A stretch of 64,000 nucleotides of DNA from Acrocarpospora phusangensis (GCF_016862995.1 NZ_BOOA01000020.1:55125-119124), one strand, 5' to 3'. Shown: positions 8,149 through 17,336, numbered from the stretch's first letter. The notes: a model not told the origin generated them from the letters alone. Numbers and translations: made by a program.

Positions 8149-10656
8149 TCAGCGATCTTTCGGCCAAGGAGTAAGAAGCCCGGTTTCAGCGTCAAGTTCC
8201 ATATCGGTCACCGTTGCTGTGCCTAGTCCACAGATGAGGCGTGCCTGCGGAGCGGGCATAGTCCACGGGCGCTGTCTTATCTCCTGGCGTAGGGCGTCGA
8301 CGCTCGCCTGTTGCCACTTCGCGTCGGTTGTTGCTAGGAGAATCTGGTCCGCTTGGATCTGCTCCGCGAGAAGCGCTCGTTTGGCGATTGCTTGTCGAAG
8401 CGTTTTTCCCTCACCGAGTGATCCAGTGCGCTTCGCCTCTGCTGTGATGATTTTCCCGTCACGGAGAGCAACCAGATCGCACTCTGCGAGGGGACCGCTG
8501 TCATCTGAGAGTTCAAGCTCTGCGGCATCGTTGTATTCACGACTGCCGCTACGCAGGTGATGGGAGAGCAGGAGCGGAATTTCCCCGTCCTGAGCGAGAT
8601 GCTCGCGGACGGTTGGATGTAGGTCGTAGTACCATTGCGGCTCGTCTTCTGGCTTTCGCCAACGGGCCTGGGACAATGAATTTGCTGCGGAGCATCGGGG
8701 GCACCGGTTCATCTGTGCAAGGTCGCCGATTTCCAGGAAAGCCGGTCTCCCGCACAGTTCGCAGCCCAAGATGAGGCCACGCCGAAGAATCCCTCGTGTC
8801 AGCATTTCGTCGACCTGCTCACGAAAAACCTGAGTGGAGCCTTTGTCGGCTTCGCCGTAATGGAGCACTCCGGAGAAGGTGAGGTAGGCCTCCCATAGAT
8901 GTTGGCCGGCACCTGTGGCGAGAACGTCACCGTTGGCTTCGCTTAGCGCGAGTGTGGATTTCTTTGCGGTTGGGCGAAATTTTCGCAGAACTGGCAACAT
9001 CGGTCCTGCGAATTGGCTTGCGAGGGTGGCGCGATCTCCCCATAGCTGTCGCATTACTTCGACCCGGCGCCCGGCGGCTGAGAAGCGCATTCTCCGGTCG
9101 GCTTGCCTTGCCATTAGGTCGGCCCACCTGGCGAGCCCGGGAACGCGTAGTCGAGGGCGAGCCAGCCGAGAGACTGGTGACGTGCCGGCGGCGATGAAGT
9201 TGAAACGCTCTGACTCGTAGACGATGCCGTCGCGTCCGTTTCGAACCCATGTTAGGTAAGGGTCTTGGCCTTCTGCCAAGACTGCGTGACCATCGAGTCC
9301 GCGACCGCGAGGAGAAACCGTCTCGATTAGTTCGACATCGACCTGCCAGTGAAGGTTGGCCGAGCCTGCCAGTTCGGGCTGGTTGATCGCCGGGGGCGGG
9401 CAGATTACGGCCATCTCAACGTCGCCGGCCTCGTTACGTTTGATCGGGATGGCGTAGTCCTGATCGAACTGGCCGTCAACAGCCGAGTACTGCATCCTAT
9501 CGGTCGGCCACGTGACAGCGCCCCCAAGCACATGCTCCTCAAACTGCTTAGCAAGCCGCTCGTGGTCGCCCTCACTCCAGAAAGTGGGCTGCCGAAGTTC
9601 GGAGAGGACCACATCAATCGATGGCGCCTCGAGTGATGTCGTCGCCACGATCACTTTCCCGCCCCGAAGGACGTGCTTGGAAAGCGTCGAACGAAGTCCA
9701 AAAATCGCCATCGACTGAACAGCATTGGAGGCCAGCCACGCGTTGGGCAACCAGATGCCTCGCCCATAAAGACGCCGGTACACATGGGCAAGTGCGAAGT
9801 CCTCCGCCGCATCGCCTACGACGACCACGACGTTCTGTTGGGGTGCGAAGCCTCGGCTGATTGACACGAGGCCGAGGCGGGACCGGGTGAAGGCCGTGTC
9901 GAGTTGTGCGGGATCCCAGCCAAGCACCAATCCTGGCTGCCATATCAACTGCGACGGTGGCGCGTTGAACCCTCCGTCAGGGGCCATCAGCCAAAGGATC
10001 AGTTGCCGGAGCGTGCTCTCATCGAGGTCATGGGTGCCACCCTGGCGTGGTTCTTCCACCGCGCCACACCGTGCGGCGGTCAGGACGCCAAGAGCATCGC
10101 CCCACCCTGCCGGGGCGCTGAGGCACGCGCCTTCAGAACTGGAGAAAAGGTCAGCGCATTTCGTGAGCCGGAAGGCGTCGCCTTCTGCGGCTAGCACGGT
10201 CACTGGTTCGTCCCAGCCGCCCCCTTCGACCCGACGGCGGTGAGGGGAGCATATGCCAGCGACCTGCTTTCGGGCCGCGGCGTCATCCGCCGACTCGACC
10301 AGACTTTCTCCGTAAGTCTGGATGAACTGGTCGCGATGCTCGCCCTCAAGAAGGACTCCGCCCTGATCTCTCAGAAGGAGTTCGCCGGGCGTCGCCTGTT
10401 CAACGAACCTGATGGTCCGCTGTAGCGCAACGACATAGTCAGGGTCGTAGGCTCTCGCTGCCGCCAAGAGTTCCGATCGGACCTGGCCGCCCTGATGGGG
10501 AATGAGGATGAACCCCTCACCACCCCACAATCTCGTGCATGCGTACAGGGCCAGGCGCGCCCAGTAATGCCACTGCACGCCCCCATCGAAGATCACTGCG
10601 ACCCTCGGCGGGCGTAGCCCCATCCTCAGGGTCGCGTATCCGGGCTCATCGATCAA
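8149..10656 (-). CDS. Putative zinc-ribbon PD-(D/E)XK nuclease, unknown family
   Basis: I do not recognise this 835-aa protein as a whole. The C-terminal 200 residues hold a zinc ribbon (Cys632, Cys635, Cys652, Cys655 as CELC...CPRC) and then a restriction-endonuclease-like core: Asp727 in ECDLVALRDG followed by Glu740 and Lys742 in ITAEAK, the D...ExK arrangement of PD-(D/E)XK nucleases, with a helix and a strand ILLATTD behind it. The first 600 residues contain alternating strand and helix patterns (VAVIFDGG near the start, NVVVVVGDAAEDF in the middle) but no nucleotide-binding motif I can name. The start is a TTG preceded by a strong GGGAGG site; no in-frame ATG fits better nearby. It converges on the Wadjet-like operon with a 161-base gap and may be a separate defence gene. 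Confidence 0.6.
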   Translation of the reverse strand: MIDEPGYATLRMGLRPPRVAVIFDGGVQWHYWARLALYACTRLWGGEGFILIPHQGGQVRSELLAAARAYDPDYVVALQRTIRFVEQATPGELLLRDQGGVLLEGEHRDQFIQTYGESLVESADDAAARKQVAGICSPHRRRVEGGGWDEPVTVLAAEGDAFRLTKCADLFSSSEGACLSAPAGWGDALGVLTAARCGAVEEPRQGGTHDLDESTLRQLILWLMAPDGGFNAPPSQLIWQPGLVLGWDPAQLDTAFTRSRLGLVSISRGFAPQQNVVVVVGDAAEDFALAHVYRRLYGRGIWLPNAWLASNAVQSMAIFGLRSTLSKHVLRGGKVIVATTSLEAPSIDVVLSELRQPTFWSEGDHERLAKQFEEHVLGGAVTWPTDRMQYSAVDGQFDQDYAIPIKRNEAGDVEMAVICPPPAINQPELAGSANLHWQVDVELIETVSPRGRGLDGHAVLAEGQDPYLTWVRNGRDGIVYESERFNFIAAGTSPVSRLARPRLRVPGLARWADLMARQADRRMRFSAAGRRVEVMRQLWGDRATLASQFAGPMLPVLRKFRPTAKKSTLALSEANGDVLATGAGQHLWEAYLTFSGVLHYGEADKGSTQVFREQVDEMLTRGILRRGLILGCELCGRPAFLEIGDLAQMNRCPRCSAANSLSQARWRKPEDEPQWYYDLHPTVREHLAQDGEIPLLLSHHLRSGSREYNDAAELELSDDSGPLAECDLVALRDGKIITAEAKRTGSLGEGKTLRQAIAKRALLAEQIQADQILLATTDAKWQQASVDALRQEIRQRPWTMPAPQARLICGLGTATVTDMELDAETGLLTPWPKDR

Positions 10657-11170
10657 TGGTCCCTCCCGCCTGGTCGGCTGTGCGTGTTGGTCTTCGGGCC
10701 GATAGTGTCAGGAGTCGGTCGCCATAGGGATATCGGCGGTCTGGACCAGCACCCCCTTGACTGCGACCGGCGCGAACTGCGGAGACCGGTGGTCGTCCGG
10801 AACGAGCGTGCCTAGAGTAGGCGGCGCGGAGAATGTCATAGCAAGGGTAGCCAGGGTGCTGAAGGCACAAACGAGCACAACGATCCGTTCTGGGAGGGGC
10901 CCGTCAAAGCGGCTGCCATCCTGAACGAGGTTCCTTCTGTCCTCGGTGCGTTGACCAAGGCTTGGCAGTTCAACAAGCTGTTTGGGAAGCTGCAGGCCCG
11001 CAGGCCCACTTCCTGGGGATGCATTGTGGTCAGCACATGGGCTCGGCCTGACACAGTCAGCCTTAGCGATCTTCGCCCGTCGTAGGGATGCGCGCGGCCC
11101 GTGACGTCGACCCGAAGGCCGGAGTGCGGACAACCGATGCCGGTGAGTGCCCGCCAGGAGTCCTGGACAG
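10657..11170. other. Intergenic, no supported gene
   Basis: About 510 bases between the regulator's stop and the nuclease-like gene's start, both on the minus strand. Several open frames exist on both strands, but none has a ribosome binding site with coding-like composition. A minus-strand frame of about 43 codons (10708-10839) has a plausible amino-acid sequence but no supporting start signal. The final bases carry the GGGAGG leader of the nuclease-like gene. Confidence 0.4.
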
Positions 11171-12580
11171 CTACGCGGCGGTCCCGTCGGTACGGATTGG
11201 AGCCGGAAGGGTCCGCAGGCGTTCGGCGAGTTCGGTTGCTGACGCAACTGTCGAACTGTCGAGCAGGCGTCCAAGCCGTGCCAGGCGGTCTCGGGCGGTC
11301 GCCCGAAGCCGCGCCGGCGGGATGAGATCGAGCACGCCCAGCGCGCGGTCGGCCGCCTGCTCCGGGGCGTCGCGGGCTTCGGCGAGCGCGAGGACGAGGG
11401 TCGCGGCCGCCCACGCCGGAGTCTCAGCGGGCGCAGCGGCGATGGACTCGCGAGCGACCTCGGCAGCTCGGTCGAACCGTTCGAGGGTCAGGTTGGCCTC
11501 GGCCACGTGCAGGCGATGCTCGGCACGGTCGTACCCGAAACGGCCTGGCAATTCGACGGCAGACCGCATGATCTCGTCGCTCTCGCTGACAACGTCATCG
11601 GCTTCCGACGCCAGCCTAAGGGCAGCGAGCGTGGGCAGCAGGGCCCAGCCTAGGAGTTGCGCGCGGCGCAGGCCCTCGGGGGCGTGCTGAAGGCCGTATT
11701 CGGCATGCCCGCGGGCATGCTCCCAGTCCTGCCGGGCGGTGGCGACCATGGCCAGCGCTCCGCTGGCCCATGCGGTGAGCGCCCCCTCCCGGGTGGACTC
11801 CCCAAGGGCACCCGCCAGAGTGAGGTGGGCTCGGGCCCCGGTGCGATCGTCCAAGTGGTAGGCGAGGTTGCCGAGAAGAGCTGACAGCCAGCCGACCTGC
11901 CGCCGAAGGCCTAGTGCGGTCTCGCGGTCCGCTGCGGCCACCACGGTGGAGAGCAGACTGCGGGTTCCGCGAACCTCTTCCAGCAGGATCGCCGGTGGGT
12001 GCTTGCTGTAGTTGAGGGCGTAGTGCTCCACAGCCGCTTCGGCCAGGGCGACGAGGGCCGGGGAGCCTTCCGGTGCGTCGAGGACAGCCCACTGAACGGA
12101 TTCGCGGATGGCGGGCAACCCGCTGGCGGTCGTCATGGATTCCCTTCGGCCTGTAGTCGTCCCCTCGCGTTGGTGCTGACCGTAGTGCAGTGGGGGTGGG
12201 GACGCGCAGGTGCTGCACCACAGGCAGCGTGTCGCCAGGCCAAGTTGGTCGGGGCGGGCCCCGTAGACCCGGGAGATCATCAACCGGTACTCGTCGCCGG
12301 GCGCCTCCTGCCCGTGCTCGTAACGGCACAGCATGGCGGGCGTCAGACCCGGTGGCAGCAGGCCCTCGGCCCGGTAGGCGACAGCCACCTCGCGAATCAC
12401 CTGGGCCCGCGACCACCCCAATGCCAGACGCCATGCCTCCAGGGCAGTGAGCTCCGGCAGCGCCGATCGAAGGGTGGTGACGATCCGCTCCTGAGTGTGC
12501 CCCTCACGCTGACACTGAGCACGGATCCGGGATGCCTCACGCTTGATCTCCGCACGACGACCTCGGGTAACTCCGCTCAC
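11171..12580 (-). CDS. XRE-family regulator with TPR-like C-terminus
   Basis: The 469-aa protein has an N-terminal helix-turn-helix region (about residues 45-90, with LGWSRAQVIREVA and LTPAMLCRYEHG) typical of actinobacterial XRE regulators. A linker with several cysteines and histidines (about 115-135) follows. The rest is an Ala/Leu-rich helical array (about 150-455) that reads like TPR repeats, with phrases such as ARAHLTLAGALGES and RAAEVARESIAAAP. The GTG start is preceded by a G-rich Shine-Dalgarno run. It is divergent from the queD-led operon and separated from it by about 290 bases, so it is a likely pathway-specific regulator of that operon. This role is inference from position. Its ligand, if any, is unknown. 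Confidence 0.7.
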   Translation of the reverse strand: MSGVTRGRRAEIKREASRIRAQCQREGHTQERIVTTLRSALPELTALEAWRLALGWSRAQVIREVAVAYRAEGLLPPGLTPAMLCRYEHGQEAPGDEYRLMISRVYGARPDQLGLATRCLWCSTCASPPPLHYGQHQREGTTTGRRESMTTASGLPAIRESVQWAVLDAPEGSPALVALAEAAVEHYALNYSKHPPAILLEEVRGTRSLLSTVVAAADRETALGLRRQVGWLSALLGNLAYHLDDRTGARAHLTLAGALGESTREGALTAWASGALAMVATARQDWEHARGHAEYGLQHAPEGLRRAQLLGWALLPTLAALRLASEADDVVSESDEIMRSAVELPGRFGYDRAEHRLHVAEANLTLERFDRAAEVARESIAAAPAETPAWAAATLVLALAEARDAPEQAADRALGVLDLIPPARLRATARDRLARLGRLLDSSTVASATELAERLRTLPAPIRTDGTAA

Positions 12581-12873
12581 TGCCGACCCCCCGCCAGGTC
12601 CCTAGGCCGCCCTGGTGCATGGACACGGGACGGACATTGCGCAGTCCAGTCAATGTTCCTACAGAACAGCGGCAATGACGGCTGGTCAGCCGCAAATGCA
12701 TCGTGAGAGACAGCACCTGCCGTGCGCTGAACCCCCGCCACTCCACCCGTCGACTTCCGTCTCGGCACGACGCGGGCCCACGTCCTGCCGGATCTCGAAA
12801 CCCGGCTGCCGTCCCCTGTCTGAACCCCGCCGGGGCCGCCGGAGCCGCCCGTCCCAACTCATCAAGGACAACC
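12581..12873. promoter_or_regulatory. Divergent control region: XRE regulator / deazapurine operon
   Basis: A 293-base gap separates the start of the XRE regulator (minus) from the queD-like start (plus), so it must hold both promoters. I see no confident -35/-10 pair and no structure that I can match to a preQ1 riboswitch. A good ribosome binding site (AAGGA) lies just before the queD ATG. Operator sites for the XRE protein probably lie here but cannot be pointed to. Confidence 0.45.
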
Positions 12874-13284
12874 ATGGACTTCACTTCCGTTCCGCTGCCG
12901 CTCGGTGTCTTCACCATCGGTAAGAAGTTCGGCTTCGAGGCCGGCCACCGGCTTCCGGGGCTACCGCCCGAGCACAAGTGCGCCCGCCAGCACGGCCACA
13001 GCTACGAGGTCGAGGTCGTCCTCACCGCCCCCTCCCTGCAGGAGCCCGGCTTCATCACAGACTTTGATGCGCTCGCCCCGTTCAAGAAGTTCCTGGACAG
13101 CGAACTGGACCATCACAACCTGCACGAGATCTTGCCCTTCGAGCCAACCTCGGAGCGCTTGGCCCAGTTCCTGGCCGGCTGGTTCATCCAGAACCTCCAG
13201 CCGACGATCTCCGGACGCCTGGTCTCCGTCCTCGTCCGCGAGACAGGGAGCAGTTGGGCCCGCTTCGATGTGGAGGGGCAGTGA
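12874..13284 (+). CDS. queD: 6-carboxytetrahydropterin synthase (QueD-like)
   Basis: This 136-aa protein belongs to the QueD/PTPS family, which converts dihydroneopterin triphosphate into 6-carboxy-5,6,7,8-tetrahydropterin in 7-deazaguanine synthesis. Zinc ligands are visible as His25 (FEAGHRL) and His40/His42 in CARQHGHS, with the catalytic Cys36 four residues before the HGH. The late DHHNLHE stretch (near 90) is also family-typical. The ATG at 12874 gives the usual family length and has AAGGACAACC before it; longer in-frame extensions upstream are Pro/Arg-rich and not protein-like. It is first in the operon, and its TGA overlaps the GTG start of the queE-like gene. Confidence 0.9.
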   Translation: MDFTSVPLPLGVFTIGKKFGFEAGHRLPGLPPEHKCARQHGHSYEVEVVLTAPSLQEPGFITDFDALAPFKKFLDSELDHHNLHEILPFEPTSERLAQFLAGWFIQNLQPTISGRLVSVLVRETGSSWARFDVEGQ

Positions 13285-14027
13285 CCACGTCTGGGCCGAT
13301 CACCGCTGGATCGGCGACGGGCGACGCCAGGTTTTGGCTGATCGTCGCGGAGTGCTTCGGCGTCGAGGTCCCGACTTTTCAGGGCGAAGGCCCGAGCTGC
13401 GGGCACCCTGCCCTCTTCATTCGCCTCTCTCGGTGCAACCTCACCTGCGCGAAGTGCGACACGAAGTACACCTGGGACTGGTCCCGGTTCGACCCGCACA
13501 AGGAGTCGGTGAAGCGGTCCGTGGCGGACCTGGTGGCGTGGGCCGCGTCTTCGCCGGTCGAACTGGTCGTGATCACCGGCGGTGAGCCGTTGATTCAGCA
13601 GCCGCGTCTGGTGCCTCTCGTCCGCGGTCTGCTGGCCACCGGGAAGCGGGTTGAGTTCGAGACGAACGGCACCATCGCGCCTGCCCCCGAACTGGTGGTC
13701 GACGGGGTCCGGTTCAATGTCTCGCCCAAGCTCGCCAGTTTCGGCGTGGACGAGACCAAGAGCGTTGTTTCCGCCGTACTGGAGGCGTTCGCGGCATCCG
13801 GGCGGGCGGCGTTCAAGTTTGTCGCTTCCACGATCACCGATGTCGACCGGATCGCCGAGCTTGCCGAGGTCTACCGGCTCGCGCCGGTGTGGGTGATGCC
13901 GGAGGGCACCACCGCTGAGGCGATCACCGTAACTACCCGTCTCCTGGCGGACGCGGTCGCGGCCCGGCACTGGCACTTCTCTACCCGGCTCCACGTGTTG
14001 GCCTTCGCGGACGCCCGAGGCCGCTGA
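13281..14027 (+). CDS. queE: 7-carboxy-7-deazaguanine synthase (QueE-like radical SAM)
   Basis: The 248-aa product is a QueE-type radical SAM enzyme that contracts the 6-carboxytetrahydropterin ring to 7-carboxy-7-deazaguanine. The iron-sulphur motif CNLTCAKC (Cys52, Cys56, Cys59) follows the family hallmark PTFQGEGPSCG. An ITGGEPL motif (SAM binding) and FETNGT also follow in the expected order. The GTG start overlaps the QueD stop codon, indicating translational coupling. All catalytic elements appear present. The next gene starts 51 bases downstream with its own ribosome binding site (GAGAGAAG). Confidence 0.92.
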   Translation: MTTSGPITAGSATGDARFWLIVAECFGVEVPTFQGEGPSCGHPALFIRLSRCNLTCAKCDTKYTWDWSRFDPHKESVKRSVADLVAWAASSPVELVVITGGEPLIQQPRLVPLVRGLLATGKRVEFETNGTIAPAPELVVDGVRFNVSPKLASFGVDETKSVVSAVLEAFAASGRAAFKFVASTITDVDRIAELAEVYRLAPVWVMPEGTTAEAITVTTRLLADAVAARHWHFSTRLHVLAFADARGR

Positions 14028-14078
14028 TCGCAGGCACCAACCTCATCCGTTCCCAGTCCCCGGAAACGAGAGAAGCCC

Positions 14079-14717
14079 ATGACGACCTCTGTCGCCAGAC
14101 CTGCGGCGGTTCCGAGCGCCGAGGTACCCGTGCCCAGCCGGCTCTCGGCGCACATCGACGCCGTCCGGGTCGCCGACCTGATCGCCCAGCTCTTGGTCGA
14201 GTTGGGCGAGGACCCCGCCCGCGAAGGGCTGATCGGCACTCCGGACCGCGTCGCGGCTTGGTGGAACGCCTTCCTATCCTCGGACGGCACCGCGTCGGCC
14301 ACCCGCTTCACCGAGTCCCAGCTGAGCAGCCAGCTGGTCATCGTGGGTGGTATGAGCGTGTGGTCGCTGTGTGAGCACCACCTGCTGCCCATGAACTTGC
14401 AGGTCACCGCCGGATACGTGCCGGTTGGCGAGGTGTTGGGCCTGTCGAAGTTCGGGCGGATCGCTCGGCACTTCGCTGGTCGCCTCCAAGTTCAGGAACG
14501 CTTCACCCGCCAGGTCGCCGAGTACCTCACCAGCGTGATCGGGCGCGAGGACGTCGCCGTCGCCGTGCGCGGTGTGCACCTGTGTATGAGCATGCGCGGC
14601 GTACGGATGAAGGAGGCCAGCACCACCACCGTGCACACGGGCGGGCGCTTCGGCACCGACACCGTCCTCTCCCAGCAGTTCCTCACCGTCGCAGCCGGGC
14701 ACTGGGGGACGCTGTGA
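14079..14717 (+). CDS. folE: GTP cyclohydrolase I
   Basis: A 212-aa type I GTP cyclohydrolase (FolE), which opens GTP to dihydroneopterin triphosphate and so feeds QueD. Conserved elements are EDPAREGLIGTPDRVA near residue 47, the zinc-binding CEHHLLPM, LSKFGRIARHFAGRLQVQER, and the second zinc cysteine in HLCMSMRGV. The position in a queD/queE operon argues that it is dedicated to 7-deazaguanine rather than folate synthesis. Its stop overlaps the GTG start of the next gene, so the two are coupled. The first 25 residues are a poorly conserved Pro/Ala-rich tail. Confidence 0.93.
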   Translation: MTTSVARPAAVPSAEVPVPSRLSAHIDAVRVADLIAQLLVELGEDPAREGLIGTPDRVAAWWNAFLSSDGTASATRFTESQLSSQLVIVGGMSVWSLCEHHLLPMNLQVTAGYVPVGEVLGLSKFGRIARHFAGRLQVQERFTRQVAEYLTSVIGREDVAVAVRGVHLCMSMRGVRMKEASTTTVHTGGRFGTDTVLSQQFLTVAAGHWGTL

Positions 14718-15538
14718 CGGCCACGGGCATCGACTTCTCCGTTATCGCCCCGCCCGCCTACTTGGAGAACTTCGTCGCCCAGGAGCCAGCCCGCGTCCAC
14801 CATGTGGCCGCTCAGCGAGTCCTCTCCGATGAGATCTACCGGGCCTTCTTCGCCCGCGAGGCCGAGCGCGGCGCCGAGGTCATCGTCGACAACGGGCTCT
14901 TCGACCTCGGCTACGCCTTGCCCGCGACCAGCCTCGTCGTAGCCGCGCTCGCCGTGTCGGCGAGGGAGATCATCCTGCCGGACGTCATGCGGGACGGGGC
15001 GGCGACGCTGCGGGCGAGCAAGCAGGCCGCGCGAGAAATCCGGGAACTGTCCGGCGACGCCTTCCGGCTGTGCGCAGTCCTGCACGCAGCGGACGACCAG
15101 GAGTGGCTGCGCACCTACGACGCCATCGTGACCAGCGGCTGGGCCGGGGCCGTCGCCCTGCCGGCCTCACGTCGGCCGGACATCGGCGGGCAGCTGTGCC
15201 GTACCCGGTGGGCAGCGACCGCTTACCTGGAGGACCGCGGCATGGTCGACGATCTGATCGTCTACCGGCTCCTTGGCTTGGGCCGCACCGGGCACCTGGA
15301 GTTGATCGAGCAGCGCGAGCACGAGTGGATCTCCTCCGTGGACGGCGCGGCCCCGGTCATCCTCGGCGCGATGGGCATCGCCCTGTCGCACGAAGGGCCG
15401 TATGAAAAGCCCTCCACGCCTCGGATCGAGGAGCTCGGCCCGATCGCCGAGGACCGATTCGACCTGATCCGGAAGAACATCTCCGTCGTCCGAGCGGCGG
15501 CTGGCAGCACCGTGACGATCGCCGAGGAGCGCCGATGA
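14714..15538 (+). CDS. Short tRNA-guanine transglycosylase-like (DpdA-like) protein
   Basis: This 274-aa protein has the outline of a TGT/DpdA-type base-exchange enzyme. VIVDNGLFDLG near residue 57 stands where TGTs have DSGGFQ. IILPDVMRDG comes next (compare the DVP/DIA region), then GAVALPAS (compare the GLAVGE loop) and DLIVYRLLGLG (compare the IHLLGLG strand). A TGT exchanges guanine for a 7-deazaguanine base in tRNA; DpdA does the same in DNA. Which nucleic acid or nucleoside this one uses is unknown. It is shorter than tRNA TGTs (about 370 aa or more), and I see no zinc site. The GTG start overlaps the folE stop, and its own stop overlaps the next start (ATGA). The family call is by pattern only. 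Confidence 0.6.
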   Translation: MTATGIDFSVIAPPAYLENFVAQEPARVHHVAAQRVLSDEIYRAFFAREAERGAEVIVDNGLFDLGYALPATSLVVAALAVSAREIILPDVMRDGAATLRASKQAAREIRELSGDAFRLCAVLHAADDQEWLRTYDAIVTSGWAGAVALPASRRPDIGGQLCRTRWAATAYLEDRGMVDDLIVYRLLGLGRTGHLELIEQREHEWISSVDGAAPVILGAMGIALSHEGPYEKPSTPRIEELGPIAEDRFDLIRKNISVVRAAAGSTVTIAEERR

Positions 15539-16614
15539 CCACCTTGCTGGCCGACCCCGCCCGGGGGCTGCTACGTGCCGCTCCGATCAACCCCTTCGGG
15601 CACACCATGGGCGGCGATCGGCTGCTGCGCTACCTGGAGATCAAGGTCCACCACCTCATCCAGGACCAGGGCTGGGACAGCATCCGTGTCCTCGGCGGCT
15701 ACGACCGCACTGCGGTGATCTCCCGGCACGAGAAGAGCGGGAAGCTGTTCAACATCGAGCGGCCCACCGCCGAGGCGCACGGCCGTGACCTGGTTGTCAA
15801 GGCGTTCCCTGGCGCTGACTACGTCCAGCACTACGCGCTGATCATTGCCACGTACCTGGCCATGACCGGCCGCCCGGCTGACATCGTCACCTACCAGCCG
15901 CCTGGGCAGGAGGAATGCCGCACAGCGCTCAAAACGCTCGACCTGGAGCTCGACGGTGACCTGGTGATCGTCGGCTGGGGCCTGCAATGCCTCGCCCCCA
16001 AGGACGGGGTGTGGACTTACGGGCATGGCTATGCCTGGCAGCGGGCCGAGGTCGCTGGCCGCCGCGTGGTTTATCTCGGGTTTCTCCACAGCATCTGGGG
16101 CGACGTCGCCGGACGGGTCGTCACGCGCCTGGCCGAACTCGGCGTCGGTGACGTCGTCTACGTCGGCAAGGTCGGCTCACTGACCCCCGGCATCGAGCCC
16201 AACACGTGGCTGGCCACCGGCAACACCAGCCTGCTCGGCGGGGCGCTGGTGAGCTGGGACGACTTCTTCGGCGACTTCGCCGCCACCCAGGGCGGAGTAC
16301 GGAGCGGCCTGCACGTCTCCTCGCCGTCGATCCTGCTGGAGGATCGCGACTGGCTGGCCCGGCACGCCACCTCTTATGCCTTCGTCGACCCGGAGATCGG
16401 GCGCATGGGAGTGGCGGCCTGTCAGGCGGGGATCAGATTCGGCTACCTCCACGTCATTTCCAACAACCTCGCCACGCAATACGCCGCCGACCTGTCCAAT
16501 GAGCGTCAGGGCGATGTCCTGCACCGGCGCGCGGTCCTGGTTGACCGGATCCACGCCATCATCACCGGCCGCCTGACCGGAAGCGCGGCCCACACCTTGG
16601 GAGGAATCCGATGA
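15535..16614 (+). CDS. Nucleoside phosphorylase-like protein
   Basis: The 359-aa product resembles the purine/uridine phosphorylase superfamily in its C-terminal half. VVYVGKVGSLTPGI corresponds to the glycine-rich phosphate/base loop. FVDPEIGRMGVAAC sits where the family has its VDME motif, followed by a strand ending in VISNNL (compare VISD). Such enzymes cleave or form N-glycosidic bonds with phosphate. The N-terminal 150 residues are not typical of the family and may carry another function. Overlapping ATGA junctions on both sides place it firmly in the deazapurine operon, which suggests that its substrate is a 7-deazapurine nucleoside or base. That substrate is inference. Confidence 0.55.
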   Translation: MTTLLADPARGLLRAAPINPFGHTMGGDRLLRYLEIKVHHLIQDQGWDSIRVLGGYDRTAVISRHEKSGKLFNIERPTAEAHGRDLVVKAFPGADYVQHYALIIATYLAMTGRPADIVTYQPPGQEECRTALKTLDLELDGDLVIVGWGLQCLAPKDGVWTYGHGYAWQRAEVAGRRVVYLGFLHSIWGDVAGRVVTRLAELGVGDVVYVGKVGSLTPGIEPNTWLATGNTSLLGGALVSWDDFFGDFAATQGGVRSGLHVSSPSILLEDRDWLARHATSYAFVDPEIGRMGVAACQAGIRFGYLHVISNNLATQYAADLSNERQGDVLHRRAVLVDRIHAIITGRLTGSAAHTLGGIR

Positions 16615-17303
16615 CGGCGAATGCGCCGACCACCCCCGAGCCTGGGAAGGTGATCTCCTTCGTCGGTGGCGACGGGGCCGGCAAGTCCACCCTTGCCACC
16701 CGGCTGCGCCAGGCCCTGAACGACGCGGGCCACAAGGCGATCCTCGTCAGCAAGCACAGCGCCGACGTTCCTCGGGACCCGGAGCTGTCCGCTTATCTCG
16801 ACCGTCTCAACGAGCTGGTCTACCGGCGGGACGCCCGCGTCGCCAAGGCGTGCGGTGACCACTACTGGCTGTTGGCGCTGGCGTCCTGGTACACCCTGCA
16901 GGACCGGCTCGTGGTCCGGCCTGCGGTCGCTGCGGGCACCTATGTGGTGCTCGACAACGCGCACCACAAGATTCTCGCCCGGTACGCGGTCAACCCCGAG
17001 GTTCCCACTCGCCTCGCCGAACAGGTCTTCGCTCACCTGACCGAACCGGACGTGGTGTTCTTCCTGAACATCGGTGCCCGCGAAGCCCTTGCCCGCAAGG
17101 GCTCGTACACCTCCCTGGAGACCGGCCACTCCGGCGGCGACGATGAGGACTTCATCCGCTACCAGGACACCGTCCTGAACCAGATGCGTAAGCAGGCGGC
17201 GAGCGGTGCCTGGCTGTCGCTGGACGTCGCCGAGATGAACCGCGACCAGGTCTTCAAGGCCGCCTCCGCCGCGCTGGCCGACAGGTTGCATCTGGCTTTC
17301 TGA
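16611..17303 (+). CDS. Thymidylate-kinase-fold nucleotide kinase
   Basis: A 230-aa P-loop kinase with Walker A FVGGDGAGKST (residues 18-27) and the general layout of dTMP kinases, including a helical lid region around 135-165 (EALARKGSYTSLE) and a DNAHHK stretch near residue 108 where dTMP kinases usually have a DR-type motif. It is unlikely to be the housekeeping thymidylate kinase because it is embedded by an ATGA overlap in a deazapurine operon. Phosphorylation of an unusual nucleoside or nucleotide is a reasonable guess. It is followed after 33 bases by a DUF2797 gene. Confidence 0.7.
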   Translation: MTANAPTTPEPGKVISFVGGDGAGKSTLATRLRQALNDAGHKAILVSKHSADVPRDPELSAYLDRLNELVYRRDARVAKACGDHYWLLALASWYTLQDRLVVRPAVAAGTYVVLDNAHHKILARYAVNPEVPTRLAEQVFAHLTEPDVVFFLNIGAREALARKGSYTSLETGHSGGDDEDFIRYQDTVLNQMRKQAASGAWLSLDVAEMNRDQVFKAASAALADRLHLAF

Positions 17304-17336
17304 CCCACCCACCGCTCCGATCGACGAGGAACGCGC

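Noticed and set aside
10708..10839. Minus-strand small frame (about 43 codons) with plausible amino-acid sequence
   Set aside because: No ribosome binding site, no recognised family, and it lies in a region with several equally long random frames.
12581..12873. preQ1 riboswitch before the queD-like gene
   Set aside because: No short pseudoknot-type aptamer with an A-rich tail could be recognised in the leader.
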